Source: Strix aluco
Lineage: Eukaryota; Chordata; Aves; Strigiformes; Strigidae
Length of the DNA: 64,000 nt
Direction of reading: 5' to 3'
Assembly: GCF_031877795.1 (NCBI RefSeq)
Contig: NC_133939.1
Span: 4,383,698-4,447,697 of the forward strand
Shown: piece by piece, positions 1 through 15,200 of the stretch
Position numbering within the stretch: the stretch's first letter is position 1
Layout: each line of letters starts with the position of its first letter
The notes under the pieces: generated by a model
The model's input: only the letters and a program-made list of their open reading frames with translations
Database searches by the model: none
Told to the model about the DNA's origin: nothing
Program-made: the position numbers and the translations under genes

Positions 1-182
1 AAGCCAGTCTGAATCGAATAGATGCACTTATATTAATGTACAAGACTACTAAACCTTAAAGTCAGAGCTTTCTAAACAGCAGTGATTCGACACTGTGACA
101 CTTCTGCTTACAGAACAGCACTAGACAGATCCAACAGGAGTCAGCAGTAGCTGAGGTACCACGGGTTTAGGATACACTGTAC

Positions 183-281
183 CTCTATATGTTCCAAAGC
201 TTTCTGCCACACCGAATGCTTTTCTTCAGCACTGTAGCCAGGCATGGACAGGATGTTGTGAATATAGTTGAAAACTTCTTC
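183..281 (-). CDS. VPS8: VPS8 exon 32, residues 923-955 (last exon inside the window)
   Basis: A 99-bp exon encoding [20 protein letters not shown] and [13 protein letters not shown], with TTACAG acceptor and GTACAG donor, phase 0. The donor shows that the gene continues beyond coordinate 1; bases 1-182 are intron. Confidence 0.95.
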
Positions 282-3200
282 CTGTAAGGCATAAAACCAT
301 AAATGGTATAAGTATGTTCTGCAGCACCACAGGCAGCGTTAGATTTTGGGAAGGAAGAGCATCTCAAACGGTCTTAGGATGACCTCAGGGCCAGTCCTCT
401 CTTAGCAAGTCAGGATAAGTTATCTGCAGGTGAGATTATATGTCCCTAAATAGTTCCTGAAGAACTGCAAGGAAAAAAAGCCAAGAGGAACAGAGTTGAT
501 GCTAAACATGTTAAGCACTGAAGTCCGAGAGAATTGTTCCTCCACTATTAGCAATGTCCCCCTCTTGCTCACAGGGAAAAAGGACAGGACATCACTCTTT
601 AGCTAGGAGGACAGGCAGAGAAAAGAGTGCTCTACCAGAGAGTAGGTCAGTTTTCCCAGCATATTCCTGAATTCCTCTTCAACATTAGCCTCTCCCCCAG
701 GTTCTCCTGCACTGTCCTCAGCGTACCACATTTTTTGACCATCTCACTATCACAATGTATCTCTTCGGACTCCTTCACCCACACAACTTTCAGCATAGTG
801 GTTTCATAAGGAGCTGGTGAGATCACATTTGCCAGACTCTCCTCCCAACTTCTGTTGGTGGCAGGGAAGAGAATACCTCAAAAACTGTGGCAGATATACA
901 ACTTATAGACACGCAAAAGCTAATTGCAAAGAGATAGTAAGGGCAGAGAGGCTCTATCCAGGGGGAGAAAAGAGGGTACTGACGGCAGAAACAAAGTACT
1001 GCAGTTAGCAACATTTGCAAAAACTCCCACCTTGCACTCAGGTTTTATGTATTAGCATTGTTTAAAAAGAAACAAAAAACTCTGAAGCTTTAAAAAGATC
1101 AACTCCTCTCCAACACACACAGAAGCACAAAAAGCCTTGACTGTAAGAAAACTCAACTGTAAAGGAGGACACTTTTTAAGATCAAGAAGCACGACAGAAG
1201 AGCAGGGCTGTTGTGCCCATTCACACTACTGCCAGCAGGACAGGCTGCACTGCTATGAAGAAGACAAGCCAGAAGTACCAGATTTACTCACTTTTCTCAC
1301 TGGGTCACGCAGGTAACAGCCAATTATCTTGTCATAGCGAAGCTCTCGTTCATACATGAACTCGCAAATCTGATAGCTAAAATGAAAAATACTTTCCACA
1401 TTAGGAAAACACACTCAGCTGAGTCAGCAGAACGGAGGTAGGAAGCTCAGATCCAGCACAGTTTGGCAGCACTCAAAAGAAAATACAGAATGTTTTACAA
1501 AAAGCATTTGGAAGTATCTTACATTAGGGTTTTCAGGACGCAGGTTGAGTGGCTCCAGTATACATATGCCACTTGGTACCAGCCACAGACCAATCAGCCT
1601 ATCAACCTCCCTCTTTTGGGGAAGTTATCATACAGAACAGAGAAAACCAGAGTTACTAAGGTGAGAGGCAAGGGACAGAGGACAAAAATCCTTAAAGAAA
1701 TCAAGTTTCATACATTCACAAGGGACAGAGGACAGAAATCCTTAAAGAAATTGGGTTTCTGTTCATAGATCATCTTCCTTATTTCCATAACACACTCAGC
1801 TCTAGGCTAGGACAATCCACAATACTAATTTGAAGAAATAGGCTTAATATGACTCAATAATGTATTATGACACAGCTTCCTACCTTCAAATTTTAATAAA
1901 CATCTTAAATATTTTGAGACTTTAGATAAAAACAGATGTAACTGAGGCAAAACAAATGAAAAGTGTGCTAAATAACATTACACTATAGGTCTTCTAGTTG
2001 TGATGGAAGTGGCTGAGCTGGTGGTTCTGGCAGCCAAACTCTCTGAAGCAAGGAGAAAAAAAATGCATTTCTTGAGTCTGAAAAATTTGGTTAAATCCTT
2101 CTAGGACACACAGGAAAACAGGCATGGCAGACCCCGCCACTGCGCTTCTATCCCTCTGGTCCTTTGTAGTGTGGTGGATTAATTCACACAACATCCAAAG
2201 TCAAGACCTAGATGAAGATGCCCTCCCTGGCTGGCTCTGTTCAGGCATGACAGACTCCTTCTGGAAGCATAAAGCATGTAAAGGCAATAGTGGAAATTTT
2301 TAGCCTTTCCAGACACTGTGTTTGTTTCTCCTACTCAATTCTAAAATGAGTACCATGGGGGTGGCTTCAGACCCCTTCGTGCTTTTAAATCCACCTGTGG
2401 GTCTCACCCCAACGAGTCATCTCCATCTGTCAAGTGGCAGAGCATTCAAATATACCACTATACCTTTGAACAAAGCCTGGGGTCTGGGATAGGAAGTGCC
2501 AAAACTCATCAAGACCCACAGGATATCATGCTGAAGGGTTTCCACAGCTCCACCCCCTCTTATCTTAACAATGCTTTCTGTAACAACACCCAGTAGAGAT
2601 AAGACAGAAAGACTGGGGCTAAATATGAACATATTAAGTGAAGCATATGTGAATGCATAGGGAAAATAAACCCAAACACAGCTGCAAAGCAGGAACAAGA
2701 AATGTGGAGGAAAAAAGCTCTGGAGGAGATTTAAAGGCAGTATTTAAATATCATACATAAGACTTAAAAAGCAGTATTCATATATTGTACACAGCAACTT
2801 ACAACTCAGCTTTTTCTGCCATTTGGATAAGGCGGCTCTCTTCAAACTGTACTATCCCTCCTGCCTGGAGCAATTCTAAGAGGACCTGCAGATATTGAAG
2901 ACCAGTTATTTATATTGCAGTAGCAGCTGGGCAGCCAGTGCCATTAAAAGTACACTGCTCCTGCTCCATTAAACTTTGTATTAACACAGGGTTTATTTTA
3001 CAGATTCTTTCTTTTAATTGATTGTCCATTACTTATGAAGGTCATGCACTTATCCAGGACTTTCCTGCCTCTGTTCTTACTGCTGTCAAACCTCTCCTGC
3101 AGGCAATGCTGTGGTAGGATCCTCCCTCACTCCTGCTGTGTACAGCACTGCCCTATTCTTCCACGTTGGCCACCATTCTTATGCTAGGTGTCTGCTTTGG

Positions 3201-6200
3201 CACGTGACCTCCAGCCAACATCGCTCCCAAGGAGGCTGAGCTCTGCTCTACACTCTGGTCATACCTTAAAGAAATGTTCTCTTGAAGGCTATTACCTGCT
3301 GCCTCTCCGAATGGCGGGAGTCATCATCCGGACTGCACAGAAATTCAAGGACCTGTGCAAGGGTGTAGAAGTTACCATGAGTTAGGCCTAGTTAGCATAG
3401 CTGTTAGCATAAACCTAATAAGCAGATTGTGAGCACCAGTAATGGCAACGGCAAATCAGAACACAACGGTGCAATTTATTCATGTGAAGTACTCTCTGCT
3501 TGGTCCTGTCACTAAGGTCACTTAAGAATACTGGAGTAACCAAGAACTGCTGAAAGACTCCAGGGAGGGAAACCTGTGACTCTGCACCAGGATCTAGAAC
3601 CAAACATTTGGGAACCCAGGGACTATGGAAGAATTCAGGGAAACCCATGGCCCTGCCTTGGGCTACACACCAAACAGCTAGAACCACTACACTGACCCTC
3701 TCGATTTCTCTCCTGGACTGTGCCATCTCTCCCAGGAAATCATGTCATTCATAGTATTTAAGATATCTGTAGTTAAAGTGTTTAACCCAAATCTCTTTAG
3801 CCTCCACAGAGTTCTTTGGTCTTAAATTAGGACAAAGGACATATATTTTCTAACGCATATTTTATTAGGGTTCATATAACCATATTATCATCAAAGCACA
3901 ACTGCTGTAGCCATTGAAGCCTCCTCCTCAGTCCCAGGAATTTCTGGGACTTAGCTGGGATATAAACTTCACCCTTGCAAGCTTCAGGCATGCATTGGGG
4001 CGCATCAGCCTGTTTCAAGCAGAAGTACAGTGGCCACATGAACTAGAAATTACCAGCTACATATACGTGCTCTATAAACTTGCTACTGTCATTTTAGTTG
4101 GCACCCCTTATGTCCTTATCTTGGCACCTTCATATGCATAACAAATGACAATATTGTCACCAAAATGCCCACTGGGGCTTAAACAGCTTGATTCTGGCCC
4201 TTATGGGCCTTTACTTTCCCTCTCATGACACACTAGTGTCCACAGGCATCTGCATTCCATGGAGAAGAGCAGAGGCTGTTCCATCTCCTAGGACCTGACC
4301 CTATTTCTCACACGATTCCAGCAGGCAAGCTGAAACACAGAGCTTGCTGTGCTTCTGCGGTCTCTCCTACTCTGTTTCTTTGAAATCACAGCAAAGTCCC
4401 AGAAAGACGCTACCTGTTTTATAATGCACCAGGAATTGCTCCAGTCTACAGCACTAGCCACACTGTCTGCAGTGCTGTACCCTGTTTGGAATTTTTGCCA
4501 CCCCTCACAAAGGAATACTTGCCTGGTCAAAAAGTGTCCTGTTCACAAACAATGTGTTGTTGGGCTTGGCGAGCTGACGGGCAAGGAAGGTAAAGAGACA
4601 GCCAACCTGCGACGGGGTGAAGTCAGAATTCTCTACCATGACCTGAGAAACATTAGAGAGAAAAGGGAAAAATAAAAACACAAGTGATTGACTCTGCAGC
4701 TGCTTTTGGGAAAACAATCAGGTCACTGCAACAAGAAATCCCTGTACAGCCATCATGTCTCCTCCTACCCTAGACATCTACACAATCTCCTGGTGTTAGA
4801 CCATCCTGAAGGTCTAAAGATAAGCCACATTCCATGGCATTTAACTGTGTTACCTGAAGACACAGACAGTGGGTGTGTCACAGAATGGTTTGGGTTGGAA
4901 GGAACCTTAAAGATCATCTGTCCTTGCTAAATCACCTCTGTCCTGAAGAGGCTCAACTTCTCTGCAATATACTCAAGGGAAGTATTCTTGCATGTCCCTG
5001 ATTTTTGCGTGTGAAGGGGGACTCCAACAAAAATCCTAAATACTAAAGAAAAGTTAAATGCCCCTGTTTGGAGAGTTCCCCTCTAAGACCAGCGGGTTTA
5101 ACTGGGAGGAAATCTATCACCTTAACAACTCTGCCAACTAACATCTAAGAATTGCTCTAGCAAATCCTAGACAGGGTCCATCTCCCAGTTTATAACCTCA
5201 GTCTAAGCTTGGAAGAGACAATTGATTTCCTAAAGTGACCTGGAGTTCCAGATCCCCATGAGATGCTAATGGTTATCTTACACAAGTGGAGGCAGACAGG
5301 TAAGACACATTAAGGAATCAAGTAGATTCCTTAATCTCTGCTTGAAACATCACCTAATGCTATAGTTCTTTTTTAATCTTCATTTTCTCTTTAAAAAGGC
5401 TACTTCATACAGGAGCCTAGTCAGAATGGTGTTAGCATTAAAAATACAGCTCACTAAAGCAATAGGAGTATTTTATTGATTTTCACTTTGTTTTTCACAA
5501 ACTGAGTCCTCGCCAGTCCATATGAAGGTGAAAATACTGTACCTCCGAAACAGAGCAACTTTACAGAGGCTGCAGGCCAACCACGTGGACTTTCTAAAAG
5601 ATGATATATTTGGCAAAGTTTTACATCAGCATTAGGAGAACATCTATGTTGACCAAACTATTTTAAAAGCACAGCTATTTCCCAAGTGGGATTTTTTGCC
5701 AATGATAAATTTAAATGAAGTGTTCCAAGAATTTTTTTATTTTTATCCAAAAGGAGAGCAGATTCCCGACCAAGGGACTGACAGTTCTCATAACACCAAA
5801 TTGTTTGCCTGCAGATGCATTTAATCCTGCAGCACTTCTCACAATTGCCCTCCTTTTCCCCTCCAAGAGCACGGTTGAATCCTGTTGTGGTGGACATTTG
5901 CTACATGGCCAGCAGCACAGAGCCGGGCGGTAAACAGCTTGATCCAGCCCACGCTGTGCCACAGGAACACATCCCACAGTAGCTCCAGAACACAGCCACA
6001 GTGTGCCACCAACTGCTGACAGCAGCTAAAGACACAAAAAAGCATGGTCTCACCCAGCACAGGGCTAACTAACAGCCTTACAGCAACATCCCACTCAGGC
6101 AGGCTCGCAAAAGTTCCCCCCCAGTGGCATTATCTCAGCCTCTCCAACACAGCCTAGTGCAGCAGCGCTGTCTGAATCCACTCACTGGTGCCCTTGCTCT

Positions 6201-9200
6201 CATCTATCAGTGATGACAGTGACAGGGAAATGCTACTTACGATCTGTTTATACATAAACAGCTTCCAAGTGGAGTTACTCATTATTAATGCTGACAGCTT
6301 TGAAGGGGAAAGCAAACGGCATTTGTCAGCGATAGCTTTTAATGAGAACATTCATTGTTAAGGAACACGGTCTGCAGATGACAAGTGATTTCTAGAGCCA
6401 GGCTGATAACTCTGACATTCCTCTTCTCTCTCATTTACTAAAGATAGGCTTGTCATTCTGAGTACATTACATCCCAAACACAGCATTTAGAGATATGGGG
6501 AGCAGGGTTTTATCAGAAGAGCACTGGCATCCTGCCAAGCACAGGATTCCTGGGACCTTTTTTCCTGCTCAGAAGGAATCGGGGAACGGAATCAATGAGA
6601 AACAGATAAACTTAACAGTGCACAGAGGAGAAATTTGACAACACAGTACAACCCAGGTGAAATCACAGACAGGAAAGGAGACCTCTCTGTCACTATATTT
6701 AATGTGCATGAAGCATCACTTCCAAATATCAAACCGACAGCCTTGACTGAGGCAAATCCAAGTTCCAACCCACCTTCTTCTCAGAGGAGTCATCCAGCGC
6801 AGGACTGGAAACACCTCATCCAAATTACAGCCTGTACTGCACAGTGCTGTATACAATCAGTCAGATGTAAACACACAGGTTAATTTTTAGGGACACTCAC
6901 TTTCAGAAGTATGTCCACAATTCTCTGTTGATATTCCACAGCTTGCTTGTCATTCTTAAAGTCTTCAAAAGTCTGCATGAGGCAAAACACTGACACCTTG
7001 AGAAGAATGCTCTCCACTGCCAACCCCAGAAATACAAGCAAACACAAAGAAGCAGCCTTATCACAAAGCTGACAACGCCTTTCTGCGCATATCACCTAAG
7101 CAGCAGGTTCCAAGATACAATTTACTCTTTTGTAACTACCAAAATTGTTCTTACATATTCAGTAAAAGTAACAGGTCCAAACAGACAAAGGAAATTCTAA
7201 GAAATGTGGAAAGGAAGAAAGATTAATCTTTAGGCAGGAGAAAGACGTAGGTACTAAAACACTTTACAAATACATTGTTCTTGTTTTACCTGTGCTTTAA
7301 AGATGGCCTCTGTTACCAGAGTCTTCACTGTATAATGTCATGTTCAACAACTTATATTTAAGGACATAAAGGACTATTATGATCTCCTCTGATATCTTAG
7401 AGAACACACATCAAAACTGCTCCTGCATCAAGCCAGTAACTACTGGTTTAGCTAATGCATGAACTTTTTAATGGGAATCTTACAGATCATGCAACCAACG
7501 ACATAGATTATGGAAGAACTGGTGTAGTATTTTTCTCTTGGGGGAGATCAGCAATCTCTTACCAGAGCAAGAACATTAAGGAATTCCCGAGTGTCAAAGT
7601 GCAGCAAGGTACGAACATAAGGGTAGACCTCTTCATCCACAGATCCCTCAGTTGAATGCAGCCGGATGAGAAATTCAAAGACCTGCAATGAAAATTCAAA
7701 CACAGCAGATTTCCTATGGATTTCAGAAAACAGATAGCACAAGCACATGGGAAAGCAGCATCGTTACCTGCTTTGCACTTCAGCTTTAAAGAGCCTTAGG
7801 AGTCCATGAGTGTTCTTGAATTGTTTTCTGTGGCTTGTTAGTAGGAAAAAAATTGCGCCTCCTTAGACTCACCAACCAATTTGAGATCAAGCAAAATTTA
7901 AGATCAAGCAAAAATTAAAGTTTATACTTGCAGACGGAAGAGTGTGAAATTAGGTAACTCCTTCCCCTTCCTGGCAGCTCTCCTGAGAAGCTGTGCAACT
8001 CCTCCTTACCCAGGGCACAGCTCCTCTCCTTGTCACCAGTTCCTTTGGGAAGAGCCCGCCAATCTGCCCCCTCACTTTGAGACACAAAGCTCTTTGGCGC
8101 TGCAAGGACTGACTTAGGTGATATTCAACTCTATCTCCTCCACTGACTTCCTGGTTACTGGGATTTGAGGGTGCCTTTCAAAATGAAGGCAACTTCTTTT
8201 ATTCAACCACTGACAGAAGTGTCCAGGCCCACCCAGGGAACAAACAGGGGAGCAACAGCTCCAGTTGTCTCACACCCGCTCACAACAGATCTGGCTACCA
8301 GCAGAAAGAGAGCAGACTGCTGCAGACTGGCTATCACTCATGAGTATGTGTTAAGACACATACTGGGATGCCATGGAGAACCAACAGGCAATACAGTCTC
8401 CCAGCCATCCTCAGGAACTGCCACGTTCTCTCATTTACTTCTATTCCGAGTTAATTTTCCTGTCACCACAGTGGCAGTGAAGCCAGGAGGAGTTAGCAGC
8501 TTAACTTTCAGATCCACAGTCTTCCCTGTTGGTCTCCTTGAGCCTGATATCTACCTCCCACCTAGAAACTCTTCAGAAAACAAAACAAAACCCCCCAGAC
8601 TGTAGCTAGAGTGGATTCAAGTGTCCAGATGGAAAGGTGTTAGTTAAACCAAGCTCTCAGGAACACTATCAGAGGTCATAAAAAGGAGAGGTTGATGGCT
8701 CCTCCCCAGAGCTACTGCTGCTGGTTGGGCTACGACTTCCCTTCAGACCTTGAGCCACAGTCTGTTGCCCTGCCAACACTAGTGTGTGCAGGGAACAACT
8801 TAATGAGGACCATGGGAGAGGGCAACAGCCTAGTGCTGCAGACTGGTTTTCACACCCTGTGAGGAAAGCCTTTGCAGTAACCCAGAGCTACTATACACAT
8901 ATAGCTACAAACTCTGGATTAGGAAAAAAAAAACCAAAACCAAAAACCCCCAAAAAACCCTCCACCCCACAATCAAAAAAATATCTGTTCCATTGCACTG
9001 CAAAGAGAGAGTACAAAAAAGCACTTCCTCTTACTGAAACCTTGAAACTAGAGCAAAATGCTAGAGACCCCAAAAAGAACGTTTGTGGTAAAACTGGCCA
9101 GAAACTCAGGAAAGAGTTTTATGAGCACAAAGTGATTATTACAAGCATCCCCTGCTTTAAGAAATTGTCAGAGATGACTCCAAAGGAGCTAAGTTTTGCC

Positions 9201-12200
9201 TTAGGCCAAGCTTCAGACACAGCTTAAAGAGAAAGAAATAGTCAGCTTGAGGGCTCTGATGGAAATAACGAATAAGGAAAGGAGATTTACTTGGCAGTGA
9301 CCAAGCCAACTTTCATGACACCAAAGTATGACCTGCAGGTCTAGTCATACTTTTGGCATAAGTTCACCGTGATTTTAGCTAGGTACTCTCTCCCTACGAT
9401 GAAACCATTAAGAACATGCTCACACCTATCCTGAACAAATATATAAGGCATATGCAATAATACTTGTTGCCTTGAAACAACCAGCCAATCTCTTGGGCAA
9501 TCCAGATGGAAAAGGCTATTTCTGCCAATGTGAAAGCTACTATCACAGACTCAGAACAGCGTGATGAATCTGGTCAGCCAAAGATGGCCCACTGAACAGG
9601 GTGGCAAAGAACAACATGAGACGCAGCTCAGGAATCCAACCTTGTCCCAGAGGGCAGTAGGACAAGCCTGCTCTGTCACAGGGTAATAGCAGCAAGCTTT
9701 AAGGCATCAGCTGCTGTTCCTGAAGTGCCCTGGGAAGATGATTTGGATGTTAGGTCACAGTTCTTCCTGGAGGGACTAGGCAGAACAACAAAAGATGGAT
9801 AGTCAGCCTGTGGTCAGCCCACAGGGTGTAAAACAAGCAGCTTCAGAGCCTATAAACATAGGTACAGACTTCTGAAGCAGCTAAGATACTGCCTTATAAG
9901 CAGAATGGCTGGACATGCTCAGGGCCAACTGTCCCAAATTAAGGATGGTCAAGATGGGTGGATGAAGAGGAATGTAGTACCAGCCTATTGCCTCCTAACC
10001 AGAGCTGGAACAGACTGAGAAAGCAGACAATCTTAACAGCCACCACAAGACTGAATAATATCAAGCCATGGGTTGCTTTATGCCTTTTCTCAAGAGAAGG
10101 AAGAAACTAGTTACCTTTTAAGTTGTCTCAAAGTGGCACTGACTATCAGAAAATGGAAATTGTCTTTCCAAACACCATCACTGTGGAATAAGCTTTCATG
10201 TTTTGGGAAAGCCTCTTCCCTTCGGTGCTGTGGGCAGGAGGCAGTAATAAGGACATCAGGGAAGGAGTTGTCAAACTTTGTTGTGCAAGGAGGCCAGAGG
10301 TATAGTATTAGAGGCAGGAAAACTCCAACGCAAACTGGAGTTTTATCAACAGCCAAACTGAGGAAGGAATATTTACTTAATGTTATCTCACTTTCTACTC
10401 CTGTCAATCCCATGTTACATGCATTTGAAAACAGGGAAGATCCTCCCGTATCTGACATGTCATAGTCAAGTTTAGAATGAAGAAACAGCTACAAAGTTCT
10501 GGTAACTTTGTGGTAAAGAATAAGGAAACAAAACCAATCAAAATTAGTTCCACTAAGAACTCAATGTTCCCACACCCCAATTTACAGCTGAAAGAAAAAT
10601 ATTAATTCTAAATGGTCAGATTCTGTTCAAACAACCATTTGATTTCATTCTTTAAAAACTTATTTGGTATTTACAGTGGTATATACTCATATCACAAGGA
10701 TACAGCTACGAGACTGATAATAGTTTTCTATCAGAAAACCACAAAATAAGACATAAACAGCTCCTAAAAACCTCATATGGGAAAGTTTCCTTCCAAAAGG
10801 TTGCTCACCTGATTTTTAACCAAAGGTACCAGATCTTCAGGAATATCGCCCAATGGATACGCACGGCCTGCCAAGCAGCAGCTATAGAAAAGGAGGGGAA
10901 AGGTATTTTAAATACATCCTGAAATTAAACAGCTTGAGGAGAACAGTTTATTTTTTAAGTTAGTTTTCAGGATGCTCTTAAAACAAGCCAGACAAATTTA
11001 TTTCATAAAACATGAGAGCAAGCATTGCAGACAGCACTGCTGTTAATACACAGTAAGCCAATGCACTGCATGAATTTGCATCCGAGGTATGCCATTCCAC
11101 AGCAGAAAAGTAACCAGGAAACTCAGTATTTCTCACAAAAATCGTTACTCTTGCATTTTAGGAAGCAGGAGTAATGCAGAATCTAATGTTCACAATCTTG
11201 AATAGATTCCAGAAAGAGGAATTCACTAATTAATCACTACTGTGCAATCTCAGAATGACCTCCTGCAAATGATAGGAAACACAGTAAGCAGCAACTGAGC
11301 ACAGTTATCCCAAAAGACATAGCAGAAAGGGCTAAAATAACAGCTTTTCAGGCTACAGAGTCCTTGTTCAAGGAGCACTGTGCCACACACAGGACAAAAG
11401 AACTCACTCTAACCGATTTCTAAAGATAAAGACATGGTCTTGGCTTACCAGCAGTAACTTGAGCTCTAAGTCTTCAACTTTATCCTACCTATCCACTCAC
11501 ATGATGTGTAACAAGAAGCCACTGTAACTTTAAGTCAGCTGTACAAAGTAGCCATTGCTATTTTATGCCAGACCTTGAAACACACTCTAAGATTATGCAG
11601 CTACAGTGAGTTAAAAATCTGGTGCCACCACTAGGCAACACCTCACACACTTTCTAAAGGACCTTACCTTATATATACAAGCAGCTTGTTGCCCATTACC
11701 ACCTGCTCATCTACAAAACAAAAATTGTCACCTTTTCTTCACGAGACAACATACAGAGTTGCAATTCTTTTTCCCAGCTGTTAGCAAAACATCTCATCTG
11801 ACACACATGCAGAGTTTTACACACAGTAAGTTGAGCAGCTTTACACACGGTAAATAGTACTAGAACACTTTTCTGTTCTCCAAGACCCTTATATTGGATA
11901 TGTATTTCTTTTTTGCATCCCTCTGTTGAAGTGACTAGAGACAGTCAAAACATCATATATCAAAATTAGAAACCCTTAAAGGGAAAGAATTCTGTACCTG
12001 TGAGAGACTTCCCAGCATTCAGTGGAGGAGCAATGACTTTGAACAGCTTCTGTAACAAGGAGGAAGGCAGTGCTCAAGCAGCTGGAAAAGCTCAAAGCAA
12101 AGAATCTGCATGGTTTTAAAGCAGAGATCAGTGGGGCCTCTTCCCCACAGAAACTGCACTTTCTCACTATGTCTTACAATTAAAAGGTGCAGAGGACACC

Positions 12201-15200
12201 AAGATGTGGCAAGCTTTTCCCAGCTGGTGTTATGACATATGAAAAAACAGCCTTCATTCAGTTAGATCTAACCCTAAGCACAGGTCACACTAAAAAAAGC
12301 CATGTTCACTAGTCCCAAAAACAAGTCAGAGCACAACTGACCAGCCTTGCCTCCTGTTCCTGAAGCTTCTGCCACCAGAGACTACGCAAACCTTCAGACT
12401 ACCTAGCAGGGTCACCAGAGAGCCTTTAGTCTGGGCATGTAGAATGAGGACTCATCTAAATACTTAGCTCTAGAAAGCAGAAAAAATTATCTGTACTCAT
12501 ACAGTTAATGCTAGGTTTCCAGAAGTCCTTTTCAAAATAATGAACACTTAAAAAGTCTCCTTCCTGAAAAAAAAGTGAAATGAGATTATAACTGCTAGAA
12601 ACTGGGCAGTTTAAGATTTTCACACTCAAATGGACTCAGCTCTCTATTTCAACACTACAGAGAAAATACCAGCAGCATGCTTCCATAATGAAACATCCTA
12701 ATGTTATAGCTACAGGCTTCAAGAGCAACTGGTACCCCAGGCCCATCTTCAGGATTACCAGCAGCAGCACCAACAGGGCCTTCAGTTACAGCATTACACG
12801 GAGTGCTGTGCTTACTGTTAATGGATCACGCCCAAGTGCTAAGAACAAAGCCACCATGCAAGGACTGTTTCTAGCTTTTTTTCTGAATTCTGTACCACAG
12901 GTAAGTTCACCCTTTGTTTCCATTACTGTTTAATACATATTAATATACTGCTGTGTCAGCAGAGGAAGAACAGTATGAAGGCAAAAACGCTCGCGGTGTT
13001 CATAGAACCTCTCACGCCTACACCTCCATTAATCCCATCGTGCAGAAAGTCGATGCTTTCTCAGCATGTCATGTCACATAGGCCAGGCTCACCACCAGCA
13101 ACAAAGCTGTTAGCGGACAGTTTTGCAACACAATCTCTTTAAGTCATCATGTTATTCTCTTGTGTTGCTTTTGTTTTACATTTATTTTATTAACACGACA
13201 ATTTCCTACAGAGCTTTGCTACCTCAGCAGGGAAATTTTTGTTCTAAAGCACAGTAATTACACATTACTTCTCTCCTTTACTGCATCTAGACAAACAAAC
13301 TGCATGTATCATATGTGATTTCTCCCTTTAAATGAAAAAGAATAAGAATATATACACACTGAATGAGAAGATAATGCATTGGGTTTGAAATGCTGTTTCT
13401 CAGAGACTGTGCTGAACGCACAAATAAGAACTCACGGCACTGAGCATCTTTCCTACCTCCATAGGACTAATGAAGTCATTCATCCCACTGTTGTAGACGT
13501 AGATCATGGCATCATAGAGACGGTTTTCCCAGCATAGAAGAACTACCTGCAAGGCAAACAAAGCACAACGTATGTATAGAGCTGGCCTTAGCTCACAGTT
13601 TTCTCATTCTCCAGTCTCTCAAATACAATCTCTGTCCTTGCATTTGCATCTTCTGACAGCATGATTTAAAGCAGAATGAGAATTTCCAATTGCAGAACTA
13701 GTCTCTTGCAAGGATTTCAAATCCCCAAAGGAAGTATCCAGCCTATTGCTCATGCAGCAAACATGGAATCTAACTGTCTAGATTCTAACATTCATAACTT
13801 GTATGAGGTTAAGGAATAAAAAAAAAATCAGTTCTTCAAAACCTTTGATTGCACCAGTTCGCCTTTTGGTTGAGTTAGTGAATTGATTTCTCAAGTTCCC
13901 AAGCAGTTCTCTCCTTGGAATGCAAAGCCATGCTGTGGGAATAAAAACTGGCCAAGAAAAACAGGACTACCCAGCAGGAACACCTCCTTGCTCCACTAAC
14001 TTTGTCACACAAGTGCAAGCACATGAGGAGAGCAGGCTGGCAGGCACCAAACTGACAAATGCAACTCCAGTTTTTTGAGCTCCTGAAGCCTTTGATGTTA
14101 GGCAAGGTACTCAAAACAGGAAAGACCAACTGTGAATATCAGACTAATCCTGATGGACTAGTAGTTTCCAACACATTCAGCTGCTGATGCATTAACCTAT
14201 GCCAGGACACAAACTGGGAGAGCAAAACATGTTTATATGAGCATGTGTGTTACAGGATGGAAATAACCACGTTAAATAATTCCCACATTCATTGCATTTG
14301 ATCCCAGGGTCACAGGGCTAAGTTCTGCTACAAATTAGTGACCAAAAGGCATGAATGGTTTGAACTACGTAAGTCTTGTCTGTTGAAAGGTGACACCTTG
14401 TTTTCCACATGCCATGCTGTGCTCAAAAGCACAAGGAGTTTGCGTCAGTGCCTAGGGGATGTCATTTATTCAGAGGAACCCAATACAGTACACAGTACAA
14501 CAGCTCACCTGCTGTATGTCTAAGCTGGTGATATCCATATGCACAATGCAGGCTTCCAAATTTTCCAACCTGTTCTTGTCTTGGAAGTGAAGCAGCAAGT
14601 CTTTCATCACTTGAGCTGTGATCCCCATCAGCTTATCGCTTAAGATATATGGCTCCAAGCACTCCAGAAAGATGCCTTTAGCTACAGAATTCTCACTCAT
14701 CTTATCATATATCTGGTTAAATAATAGATCCCTAGGAGGAAAGAAGTGTTTAGTTATCAAATAATCTTACTAAATTCTCCTTACTTATCTACTTTGAGGG
14801 CTCCAAATTAAATTCCGTTTTCTCTGTATTTCTCAAACTCAGGAGCTGAATGCCCTGTTACTATACTAATGCAAGTTACATGCAGCTACACAGAATAAAT
14901 TGACTATGGATGTTGCAGCAAAAAAACTGCTGTTAGAGGGGAAATGATGATGACAGGAAAATCTATCAAGGCAGCTTCTTTCTTAAGGGGATGGTGTGGG
15001 GGGAAAAGTTTGAAGCAAACTTTTCTTCCTCAACACATCAATGAAAATTTAAGACACACTTTCCTTTGAGTACTGAGTACCCCGACCTTAGTATCAGTTT
15101 TTAAGCATTCCTCTAAACTGTGATGTGATATATGATATGGCAATGTTGTGATACAATTCCTCTAAACCATGTGATACAAGAGGAGGCAGCACTCGGGACT

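Noticed and set aside
8165-9227. Two plus-strand open frames of about 146 codons
   Set aside because: Low-complexity A/C-rich core and no known protein family; intronic.
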